DNA from: CAIMMJ01 sp037131955
Lineage (GTDB): Bacteria > Bacteroidota > Bacteroidia > UBA4408
Direction: 5' to 3'
Assembly: GCA_037131955.1 (NCBI GenBank)
Contig: JBAXQC010000009.1
Span: 1 to 58,319, forward strand
DNA length: 58,319 nucleotides
Below the pieces are notes generated by a model. It searched no databases and had not been told where the DNA came from. It saw only the letters and a list, made by a program, of their open reading frames with translations. Both the position numbers and the translations under genes were made by a program. Below, one piece after another: positions 17,501 through 24,506 of the stretch (position 1 is the stretch's first letter; each line of letters begins with the position of its first letter).

Positions 17501-18992
17501 TTCTCTTAGGTTTTTATCTCCTAAAGCTAAATATGATTTACGAACTAACATAATAAAATGTGCTGATGTAAGGTATATAAATACAGGAGATGCAAGAGTT
17601 TATCCTGATAGCGGTAAAGTTGTAATATACAAAAAAGCTAAACTAGAAGATTTAAAAAACGCCAGTATATTGGCGAACACTACCACCAAATACCATACTT
17701 TGTTCAATGCCAATGTTGAAATATTGGGGAGAAAAAAATACACAGGTTTTGCCGATTATAGATACAGAGACGTTACGGACAATGAACAACTGGTGCATTT
17801 TGATGTGGTGGGAACGGATATTACCGGGCAAACTGTTGGAGAAGGTGTAATTAAGGAAGAAGCAAATTTTACATTAAGCCCTGCATTTGAATACAAAGGA
17901 ATTTTGCGACTACAAGCAAGTAGTCAAAATTTATTTTTCAAGGGTAATTTTAGATTGGTACATGCTTGCGATAAAATAAAAAAATCGTGGGTATTTTTTG
18001 ATGCTGACATAAATCCAACAGACGTTTATATTCCTTTAGATACAGCAAGGATTTTTGACATAGATAACAAAACCGTTGGAAGTGGAATGATGATAGCAAC
18101 AGACTCTATGCATGTATACAGCAGTTTTATGAGCACCAAACGCCAAGGTGCCGATTTGGTGCTGATGGAATCAAGAGGATTTATTTATTACGACGATACT
18201 TACAAAGAATATAAGATTGCAAGCAAAGATAAAATCAAACAAATTTCGTTTCCCGGAAATTACATGAGTTTAAATACACAGGATTGTAAAATTTATGGCG
18301 AAGGAAACCTTTCTATGGTAAAAAATATGGGCCAAGTAAATTTGCAAACCTTTGGAAGTTTAGAGCATAATTTAAACAACGATTCAATAACTTTTGAAAC
18401 CGTTATGGCCATAGATTTCTTTTTTGAAAATAGTTTAATTAAACAAATTTCTGAGTTGTTAGAGAAATCTACCAATGCAGAACCAGTGCCATTTACCAGG
18501 CCAATCTATGAACGTTCTCTAACAGAATTAGTAGGAAAAAAAGAAGCAGACAAATTAATCTCACAAGTAAATTTATACGGTGCATTCAAAAAAATACCAG
18601 ACGAATTAGAACACACCATTTTCTTTTCTGATGTTAAATTTAAATGGAATCCTTCTACTAAATCGTTCGTGTCACAAGGGAAAGTGGGAATTGGAAACAT
18701 ATTCAAAAATCAGCTTAACCGATATTATCCTTGTAAAATAGAGTTGGTGCCCAAAAGATCTGGAGATGTTGTAAATATTTATTTAGCAGATGAAAACAAC
18801 AACTGGTATTTCTTTAGCTACACCATTAATCAAATGCAAGCAATTTCTAGCGATGAAAAGTGGAACACAGCAATAAAAGAATTGAAACCAGAAAAACGAC
18901 AAAAGGAAAAAGAAAAAGGCCAAGCCTCTTATATTTTTAATTTAGGAATTGCTTCAAAAGCAAAAAGTTTTTTAAAGAAGTTTGAAGAGTAA
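14511..18992 (+). CDS. Very large exported protein of unknown function (1493 aa)
   Basis: I do not recognise a named family. The ATG at 14511 is preferred over the upstream TTG at 14436 because it starts a clean signal peptide (MRILNPFLFFILFLFF, cleavage near NSFSQ). The mature protein has no transmembrane helices and a long run of beta-strand patterns. The segment around residues 560-720 (SIRPSGKTILVKKNRDFFFAGV...AGRFTFFGKEFSFEYDKFKI) and the segment around 960-1180 (F.ANLESNKMVF...LSPKAKYDLRTNIIKCADVRYI...) consist of stacked short strands, reminiscent of LptA/LptD (OstA-like) beta-jellyroll or AsmA-like lipid-transfer grooves. That is a resemblance by eye only. It follows prmA by 88 bases. 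The tail (KPEKRQKEKEKGQ) is strongly basic and precedes a short C-terminal amphipathic stretch. Confidence 0.75.
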   Translation: MRILNPFLFFILFLFFIPIENSFSQAQFKNFTEEEEPFAKEIKDFLKTSNRDLANLFIDDWLKTYWDLKKGTDFNQEQRNFIYKTCNWMLKKRVKAFPEFQAFLVSMSKFSEGVLDDKNYQLWVKSLEKVMTAKTLTPFTNFVTMSENLFTTNTIYKSVTTEWQASTKNFTFEYDSIPKVIFQKTNIKCYSIQDSLVIYDTEGYYEVIAQKWTGFKGKVDWQRANMDPKIVYALLEDYKIDFKTTTYTADSVSYINPKYFNHPLIGKLTDKVLNGSNGEKAIYPTFDSYDKRYSIKDIYPDVDFDGGFLVKGAKFIGSGTLENPATLRFKLKGNTFLKVTSLSLTLRDDRVASERAGVVFYWEKDSMYHPGLPIKYLVKNREVSMLRDNSGIARSPFFDTYHKLELDFEQLIWKLDEPKIDLRMIIGSSESNAKFESFNYFRDYKFAKLQGMDDVNPLFRIKSFSKEKNVKTVEIIDLSKYFKTAPSQMRPLLLKMAMEGFVNYNEESDKVEVKEKTFDHCLYKLGKKDYDVLEFKSTLFSDQANASINLLNFDLKIFGVEKIFLSDSQNVSIRPSGKTILVKKNRDFFFAGVINAGRFTFFGKEFSFEYDKFKINLTNTDSLRIKVLSKEMDENGMPKLVNVKTVIENIQGELLIDNPNNKSGVVNFAQYPILISKSDSYSYWDQKSVQGGVYKRDRTFFHLEPFTIDSLDNFDNAALSFNGEFESAGVFPTIKEKLVLQQDYSLGINYQTPASGLPMYQDKGKFISKINMSNRGLRGDGELQYVTSTFNSNDLLFFPDSTNGDVQKFEEKPQKDPTQFPVARSTDTYIHWMPYKDFMNIHERSVPIKMYDGIADFHGMLTLSPQRLIGKGNAEFFKANLESNKMVFQERMFDADTCNFNLKNLADSSGLAFLSTNLKAHIDFDQRIGDFTSNGGGSFIKFPVNQYLCFMDNFKWYMEKDNLELSSSEEGSKRTLSSTDDLDLTGAEFISTHPEQDSLRFLSPKAKYDLRTNIIKCADVRYINTGDARVYPDSGKVVIYKKAKLEDLKNASILANTTTKYHTLFNANVEILGRKKYTGFADYRYRDVTDNEQLVHFDVVGTDITGQTVGEGVIKEEANFTLSPAFEYKGILRLQASSQNLFFKGNFRLVHACDKIKKSWVFFDADINPTDVYIPLDTARIFDIDNKTVGSGMMIATDSMHVYSSFMSTKRQGADLVLMESRGFIYYDDTYKEYKIASKDKIKQISFPGNYMSLNTQDCKIYGEGNLSMVKNMGQVNLQTFGSLEHNLNNDSITFETVMAIDFFFENSLIKQISELLEKSTNAEPVPFTRPIYERSLTELVGKKEADKLISQVNLYGAFKKIPDELEHTIFFSDVKFKWNPSTKSFVSQGKVGIGNIFKNQLNRYYPCKIELVPKRSGDVVNIYLADENNNWYFFSYTINQMQAISSDEKWNTAIKELKPEKRQKEKEKGQASYIFNLGIASKAKSFLKKFEE

Positions 18993-19598
18993 AATACTTT
19001 TATTTTGGCTTCCGCATATAAATGCCTAAAACTGAAAATTTAGTTTAGGTGATTATGTTCTTCTGTTAACAGGATTGTTTTCTTCTTTATTTTTTCGTTT
19101 TGAAGTAGTTTAATAGATGTTTCAAAAAAAATTTCTACTTTTTCAATTACAGTTAATGTGCTTTTGCTGTATTTCTGTTTTTTGAGCAGCCTTTACAGTA
19201 TCCTTGTAAAGCTTATATGATGCAAAAGACAAACAAAACAGTTGATTAAATAAGAGCTGAAAGTGGGTTTTATTCCAATGATTTTTTTAATTATCTGGAA
19301 CGAAAATAAAAATAAATCAATTATATCATAGCCTTATAATGCATCCTACCTTAAAACAGGAACTAGGCAGATTAAAAGGAACAAATTAATAGAATTGAGG
19401 CAATATACTTATAGTTCTTGGCCTGTAAAAAGCACTACCACTAACAGCAAATTTGCAAAATACCCCATTAAAGTGGTATTTGTAAGTTTCGGTTTCAATC
19501 TTACCTTTGTTGCAAGTATAAAGGTAAAAGCTTTGAATACACCATTTTGTAAATCTTTAAATCGTTAGCTTTTATTTTAACAGCACTCATTACAAAAA
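18993..19598. other. 606-base gene-poor spacer with repeat copy and possible relics
   Basis: No intact gene is visible. An imperfect hairpin CCTAAAACT/AGTTTAGG (19025-19049) follows the large gene without a T-run. Between 19350 and 19567 one frame is open and reads ELRQYTYSSWPVKS, which faintly recalls the C-terminal end of small transposases, but this is too short to call. The 14-bp direct repeat CTACCACTAACAGC (19435-19448) and the short palindrome GCAAATTTGC (19447-19456) lie here, 150 bases before the next gene. The sequence just before that gene contains AAATCGTTAGC (19558-19568). Confidence 0.5.
19435..19448 (+). repeat. 14-bp direct repeat, upstream copy
   Basis: CTACCACTAACAGC occurs here and again, without mismatch, at 20430-20443 immediately after the stop codon of the gene at 19599-20429. 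The copies are 995 bases apart and enclose exactly one gene. Each copy is followed by a small hairpin. The layout resembles the boundaries of a single-gene cassette. Confidence 0.7.
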
Positions 19599-20429
19599 AT
19601 GACCAGCAAAATAGTAACTACTCTGTTTCTAATATTATTTCAGTTGTTTGTATATGGACAAACTATTTTATCGGGAACAATTATTGACAAGTCAAGGCAT
19701 TTGCCAATTGAATATGCTAATATTGGTATTCTTGAGAAAGGCGTAGGAACTGTTTGTAATTCTTTAGGTGAATTCAACTTAATTATTCCTGAAGACTTAT
19801 TGAATAATTATTTAGCTATTGATCACATTGGCTATGAAAATACCACAATAAAGATTATAAAATTAATAAGTCAATCCACAGAGTTAAAAATTGAATTGAA
19901 TCCATCCTCAATAACATTAAAAGAGGTCACAATATTGGCTTCACAACAAGTAAATTTAGGATACAAGCCAAATGGCGACCAGGTAAAAGGCTTTTTTCAA
20001 TCTGATGGACTCGGACTTGAAGGTGGAACACTTATCCAAAACAATGGAAAAGTTCAATTGACAAAGTTTAATTTTAATATTTTAAAAATTCCGTTTGAAT
20101 CTTTAAAATTTCGACTTAATATTTATTCCTTAAAAAAGAACAATCCTTCAACGAAAGTAAACACAAGAGATGTAATTTTTACTATTTCTAAAGCTGACAC
20201 AGGGCTTTATTCGCTTCCATTAGTGAACGAAAACATACAAGTAAAAGACAATTTTATTTGCACAATTGAATTAATTGAATTGTTCGGACAATCTGCTGAA
20301 AATGCCGAGTTTTTATTTTCTGCTATCCCAAACAAAGATGGTTTCATTTACAAAAAGACAATTAGTTTAGGCAGGTGGGAAAAAATAAAAAAATTTAGTT
20401 TATGCTTTTGGTTGATAGGAGAAAAATAG
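19599..20429 (+). CDS. Carboxypeptidase regulatory-like domain protein, exported
   Basis: The 276-residue product has a signal peptide (cleavage near VYGQ, residue 21). A CarboxypepD_reg-like domain follows (residues 22-115: LSGTIIDKSRHLPIEYANIGILEKGVGTV.N..GEFNL...IGYENTTI), the module usually found at the N-terminus of TonB-dependent receptors. Here it is not followed by a plug or barrel. The rest (120-276) is a small beta-rich domain with no recognised family; related proteins in Bacteroidota are annotated only as carboxypeptidase-like regulatory proteins. The gene is bracketed by the 14-bp repeats at 19435 and 20430, with the second starting at the base after the TAG stop, and has long non-coding flanks. 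Confidence 0.75.
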   Translation: MTSKIVTTLFLILFQLFVYGQTILSGTIIDKSRHLPIEYANIGILEKGVGTVCNSLGEFNLIIPEDLLNNYLAIDHIGYENTTIKIIKLISQSTELKIELNPSSITLKEVTILASQQVNLGYKPNGDQVKGFFQSDGLGLEGGTLIQNNGKVQLTKFNFNILKIPFESLKFRLNIYSLKKNNPSTKVNTRDVIFTISKADTGLYSLPLVNENIQVKDNFICTIELIELFGQSAENAEFLFSAIPNKDGFIYKKTISLGRWEKIKKFSLCFWLIGEK

Positions 20430-20443
20430 CTACCACTAACAGC
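20430..20443 (+). repeat. 14-bp direct repeat, downstream copy
   Basis: This is the exact second copy of CTACCACTAACAGC, abutting the TAG of the preceding gene. It overlaps the start of a 6-bp hairpin CTCAAT/ATTGAG (20443-20460), and a G+C-richer stretch follows. The segment up to 20575 is non-coding and ends in AACGTTAT, comparable to the AAATCGTTAGC that ends the flank before 19599. Confidence 0.7.
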
Positions 20444-20549
20444 TCAATCGCAAAATTGAGTGTTTGCCGCCGCAAATCGTCTCTGCTTAATAGTTTTTTG
20501 CTTACAAAAAGTTCAGAGCTATGGATAAAGTACAGTGCTATAATTCTTA

Positions 20550-20575
20550 CCCATCGTCAACTTAAAAAACGTTAT
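20550..20575 (+). repeat. 26-bp diverged repeat, copy before the metalloprotease-like gene
   Basis: The stretch starting CCCATCGTCAACTTAAAAAA matches 22 of 26 bases of a second copy at 23551-23576 (starting CCCATCGCCAATTTAAAAAC). The two copies sit 3001 bases apart on either side of the gene at 20615-23449. No other copy was seen in the window. Confidence 0.6.
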
Positions 20576-20614
20576 AATAAATACAGACTCAACTATTAAA
20601 AATTTTAAAAAAAT

Positions 20615-23449
20615 ATGACAAAAAAAACAAGTTTTCTAATTCTTGTAATGCTACTAATTTCCTCAATTGTTCTAAAAGCACAAGAAATGGGTGGTAATCC
20701 AACAGGATTAAATTGGCAAATTTTAAACTCTCCAAGTATCCGAGTAATTTATCCTATGGGAATGGAGGCTCAAGCACAGCGAATTGCAGGCATGGTAAAT
20801 TACCTCGATACCAATAATAGACGTTCAGTGGGACCAAAAAAAAGAAGGTTAGATATGGTTTTGCAAAACCAAACTACCAATCCAAATGGATATGTTGCTC
20901 TTGCTCCTTTTAGAAGTGAATTTTATGCTACACCACCTTCTAATAATCTTCTTATAGGCACTGTAGACTGGTTAGATATATTAACAATACATGAGTACAG
21001 GCACGCCCTTCAATATATGAATTCGTTAAGAGGGCTTACAAAACTTGGCTATTATTTGCAAGGCGAAAGTTTGTGGTCACTGCTAAATGCTGTGAGCATT
21101 CCCGATTGGTATTTTGAAGGTGACGCAGTGATTATAGAAACAGCTCTAACTCTTTCTGGAAGGGGACGATCTCCGTTTTTTACAATGGAACAAAGAGCCT
21201 TAGCCTACAGTAATAGAAACTATAATTATTTACAAAATAGAAATGGCTCTTATAAAAATATGATGCCTGACAAATATCGCTTAGGTTATATGATGCTTAC
21301 CAAGATAAGAAATGAAAAAGGAAATGACATTACAGCTAATGTTCTTAAAGGTGCCGCTTCGTATAAAGGTATTATATATCCATTTTCTAAATCATTAAAA
21401 AGACAAACAGGGTATTCTACAAAAAAATTATACGAACTTGCCTGGGCAGAAAAAAAAATAGATTTTAAAAACCAAATAAGTGAAATTAAGCAAATAAGTA
21501 TACCTATAACACAAAAAAACAAAACTACTTTTACAAATTATAGATTTCCTTGTATCACAGAAAATGGAGATATTCTTGTTCGAAAAATTAGTTACAAATC
21601 AACAGACGAAATAGTTTTGTTGAGTAATGGATTGGAAAAAAAAATAACTACCATTGGTTATAACAATGATGACTATTTGCAATATAGCAAAGGTAAGTTG
21701 GTATGGACAGAGACTGCGGTAGATAGCAGAAGAGCAAACAAGACGTATAACAATGTTATAGTTTATGATATGGAGGCTCAAAAAAAGTTATACTTAACCA
21801 AAAACCAAAGGTATTTTTCTCCAAGTATTTCGCCAGATGGGAAATTAATAGCCTCTGTTTTCATAACCACCGAGCAACAAAATGAAATTCATATTTTAGA
21901 TATTTCTACTGGAAGTATAATTGAAAAAATAACAACACCTCTTAATTATTTTCTTTCGAGAGTCAATTGGAGCAGCGATGGAAATTCCATTGTAACTATT
22001 GCCAAACACAACAGTAAATTGGCAATAATAAAGTTAACTATCAAAAACAAAGAAATCCTTGAATTAACAGATTGGACCAGCCACACAATGGATGCACCTA
22101 GTATTAAAGACAACAAAGTTTATTTTAATGCTGGATTTACAGGTATAGACAATATATTCTGTACAGATCTAGAGGGCTCTAAGAAATTTTTTCAGATTAC
22201 CTCAGTTCCAATTGGTGCATTTGACCCAAAAATCAACGACAACAATGAAATTATTTTTTCAGAATTTACAGATATGGGCTATATAATTTCAAAACAAAGT
22301 TTAAGTTCCAACAGCGAAAACACAACCTTTAAAATTACCGAGCCATCTGAAATGGATATCTTTAAAACTACAGCCAACAAAAGCGAAGGTGGCAATATTT
22401 TAGATAAAAATTATTCAAACAATTACAAATCCAAATCATACAATGGACTTTTTAGAGGACTCAAATTGCACAGTTGGAATATTAGCCCTTCTCTTTCAAA
22501 CCCTGGATTAAATATTACTATGATAAATTTATTACAAGATCTAAGTATAAATTTTGGAAGTAGTATAAATCGAAACGAAAGCAATGCCATATCATACAAT
22601 AGCAAATTTGTGCTTGCTAGATATTATCCCCAATTATCTCTAATTGCACAGCAAGCTAAAAGAGAAACGGACTATTATTCAGCAGCTGATACCTTTGCTA
22701 ATCAGAATTTTTCAGAAACAAAATTTGGGGCAGAAATAGCTATTCCATTGTCGTGGATAAAAGGTAATTTTAATACAAAATTTTTACCACAAATAGGTAT
22801 TTATTATAATAATCTTAAGGAAATTAAAGCAGAAGGAAGGACTATGGCAAATAATAATTTTAGTAGCACTCAATTAGGATTTTTAGTGAGTTCTAAAAGA
22901 AGGAGAGCCTACCAAAATGTTGGCACAAGACTTGGGTTTGAAGTAAACGTAAACTATCAAGCCGATTTAAATTCTATAAGCTCAGAAAAAATGGAAGGAA
23001 ATGCAAGATTATTTTTACCTGGAATTTTTAAAAATCATAATGTAACAGCAACTGCGGCATATCAAAAAGAGATGCTTACAAATTTATATCAATATGCCGA
23101 TGTGTTTGAATATCCAAGAGGTTTTATAACTCCTATAAACGATGAATTTAAACTTTTAAAAGCTGAGTATCAGTTGCCATTGCTATATCCTGACAAAGGG
23201 TTTGCAGGAATCACATATTTTAAACGAGTGAGGGCAAATATTTTTTATGACTATGGGGTGGGCGAAAATATAAAGTTAAACAAATCTACCGTTTATAATT
23301 CGGCTGGTGTAGAATTTATTTTTGACAACACTATCTTAAACTTAATACCAATGAGTTTGGGTATACGAAAATCATTTTTACTCAACAGCAGTTCATTGTT
23401 GGCCTACAATAAATCAGGTATTAACTTTTTTATCTACACTAATTTATAA
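20615..23449 (+). CDS. Gluzincin-like metalloprotease / TolB-like propeller / outer-membrane barrel protein
   Basis: The 944-residue protein has a signal peptide (cleavage near VLKAQ, residue 23). Residues 30-290 form a peptidase-MA-like domain with the zinc motif HEYRH (126-130, an HExxH) and, 37 residues later, WYFEGDA (165-171), whose glutamate is the usual third ligand of gluzincins. Residues about 295-600 contain TolB/WD40-like strands (FSPSISPDGKLIASVF, SRVNWSSDGNSIVTIA). Residues 640-944 are strand-rich with an outer-membrane barrel character and end in YTNL. The sequence therefore predicts a surface or periplasmic protease domain anchored by its own barrel. Substrate and orientation are unknown. 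It is bracketed by diverged 26-bp repeats (20550 and 23551). Confidence 0.75.
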   Translation: MTKKTSFLILVMLLISSIVLKAQEMGGNPTGLNWQILNSPSIRVIYPMGMEAQAQRIAGMVNYLDTNNRRSVGPKKRRLDMVLQNQTTNPNGYVALAPFRSEFYATPPSNNLLIGTVDWLDILTIHEYRHALQYMNSLRGLTKLGYYLQGESLWSLLNAVSIPDWYFEGDAVIIETALTLSGRGRSPFFTMEQRALAYSNRNYNYLQNRNGSYKNMMPDKYRLGYMMLTKIRNEKGNDITANVLKGAASYKGIIYPFSKSLKRQTGYSTKKLYELAWAEKKIDFKNQISEIKQISIPITQKNKTTFTNYRFPCITENGDILVRKISYKSTDEIVLLSNGLEKKITTIGYNNDDYLQYSKGKLVWTETAVDSRRANKTYNNVIVYDMEAQKKLYLTKNQRYFSPSISPDGKLIASVFITTEQQNEIHILDISTGSIIEKITTPLNYFLSRVNWSSDGNSIVTIAKHNSKLAIIKLTIKNKEILELTDWTSHTMDAPSIKDNKVYFNAGFTGIDNIFCTDLEGSKKFFQITSVPIGAFDPKINDNNEIIFSEFTDMGYIISKQSLSSNSENTTFKITEPSEMDIFKTTANKSEGGNILDKNYSNNYKSKSYNGLFRGLKLHSWNISPSLSNPGLNITMINLLQDLSINFGSSINRNESNAISYNSKFVLARYYPQLSLIAQQAKRETDYYSAADTFANQNFSETKFGAEIAIPLSWIKGNFNTKFLPQIGIYYNNLKEIKAEGRTMANNNFSSTQLGFLVSSKRRRAYQNVGTRLGFEVNVNYQADLNSISSEKMEGNARLFLPGIFKNHNVTATAAYQKEMLTNLYQYADVFEYPRGFITPINDEFKLLKAEYQLPLLYPDKGFAGITYFKRVRANIFYDYGVGENIKLNKSTVYNSAGVEFIFDNTILNLIPMSLGIRKSFLLNSSSLLAYNKSGINFFIYTNL

Positions 23450-24018
23450 CCATAAATAAAGTAAAACAGAATAAATAAAGCTGTTCATGCAGCACTCCGG
23501 AAATAGATGAGTAAGCCGAGGCGAATAAGCATTTATGCAAATAAACCAGGCCCATCGCCAATTTAAAAACCATTATCGGCTAACGTGTAACTCAACAGTA
23601 ACGATAAAACGAAATTGAAAAACAATTGCTTAACAAACTAATAGATATCGTTTCAAATACTGCAAAATCTACTATCAAGATCGGTGCTTACGGATAGTTT
23701 TCGTTGACGATTCCTTAGGGCGAACACTACCTACGCCAATCCCGAAACAGTAACCTTTTATTTGAACTTTAGGATAATTACACCATAGAAAAAAAATTAT
23801 AGTATTTACAGAACAATCCTGATAAATAGGTGATTGTATTTCGTGCTAAAAATATGTTTGCATCAGCCGCGGCGAAGTGTAATAAATTATTCATTTTAAT
23901 AAATTGAATGTCATATCTTCATTTATTTTTATAATCTCATGCAAGAGCATGTTAGAGAGAGGAATTATATTTTATTATTTGTAGTTCCAATAATTCTACT
24001 TTTATTTGATTGTTCAAT
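23450..24018. other. 569-base gene-poor spacer
   Basis: No gene is visible. The first 350 bases are richer in G+C than the flanks and contain the second 26-bp repeat copy followed by CGGCTAACGTG. The rest has stop codons in all frames at short intervals. It reads like the remains of an inserted element or an untranslated spacer. The last 60 bases are A+T-rich, with a TTTG (23978-23981) and TACTTTTA (23997-24004) that could form a weak promoter for the lipoprotein gene. Confidence 0.5.
23551..23576 (+). repeat. 26-bp diverged repeat, copy after the metalloprotease-like gene
   Basis: This is the second copy of the element described at 20550-20575, with four substitutions. It lies 102 bases after the stop of the barrel-protease gene and is followed at once by CGGCTAACGTG. 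Confidence 0.6.
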
Positions 24019-24270
24019 ATGAAAAAAATTATAACGAAATACATTGCATTAGTCATTGTAATTATTTTTACGCTATCGTGCAACAACAACGACAGTGGAA
24101 AAAGAGCCAAAGATGCCGTTTACGTAAAACCCAGTATAGACAGAAGAGGTCGTTTTAGAAAAGGGTATGTTCGTATGCCAGTAAGTACTCGTAAAAACGC
24201 TGTAAAAAATCAGTACCGTTCAAAGTATTACTACCACACCAGAGGCAAATACAGGAAAAAGAAATACTAA
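24019..24270 (+). CDS. Small, strongly basic lipoprotein
   Basis: The 83-residue product begins at the ATG at 24019; a TTG nine bases upstream is also in frame. A lipoprotein signal peptide ends in TLSC, with the lipidated cysteine at residue 21. The mature chain is rich in Arg, Lys and Tyr (RRGRFRKGYVR, YRSKYYYHTRGKYRKKKY) with very few acidic residues, and would be expected to bind anionic surfaces such as peptidoglycan or LPS. Similar short RGKYR-ending lipoproteins are widespread in Bacteroidota without known function. It stands alone between two long spacers. Confidence 0.65.
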   Translation: MKKIITKYIALVIVIIFTLSCNNNDSGKRAKDAVYVKPSIDRRGRFRKGYVRMPVSTRKNAVKNQYRSKYYYHTRGKYRKKKY

Positions 24271-24506
24271 GATTTTTCAATTAATTTTAATCCATTTCTA
24301 ATAACATACACTTACTTATTTTTAACTTCAGCCTCACTTACTTTCAGAATTAAATTATGTTTTGGAATCGTTTAATTTTAGGTTGGTGTGTATAAGTTTT
24401 TTTAAGCTTAACTTTTCAAATTAAAATCTACTAAAATCTACTTTTCTTGGAAATGGAGATCTTACCTTTGGGATGGAGAAACAGAGAAGTTTTTTTACTT
24501 TTAAAT

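Noticed and set aside
19350..19567. Possible transposase fragment (ELRQYTYSSWPVKS)
   Set aside because: The resemblance to the end of small transposases is only a few residues and no upstream catalytic motif exists, so a mobile-element relic cannot be claimed.
20402..20599. 65-codon plus-strand frame after the cassette-like gene
   Set aside because: It overlaps the end of the preceding gene and covers the repeat and hairpins; it has no recognisable protein features.
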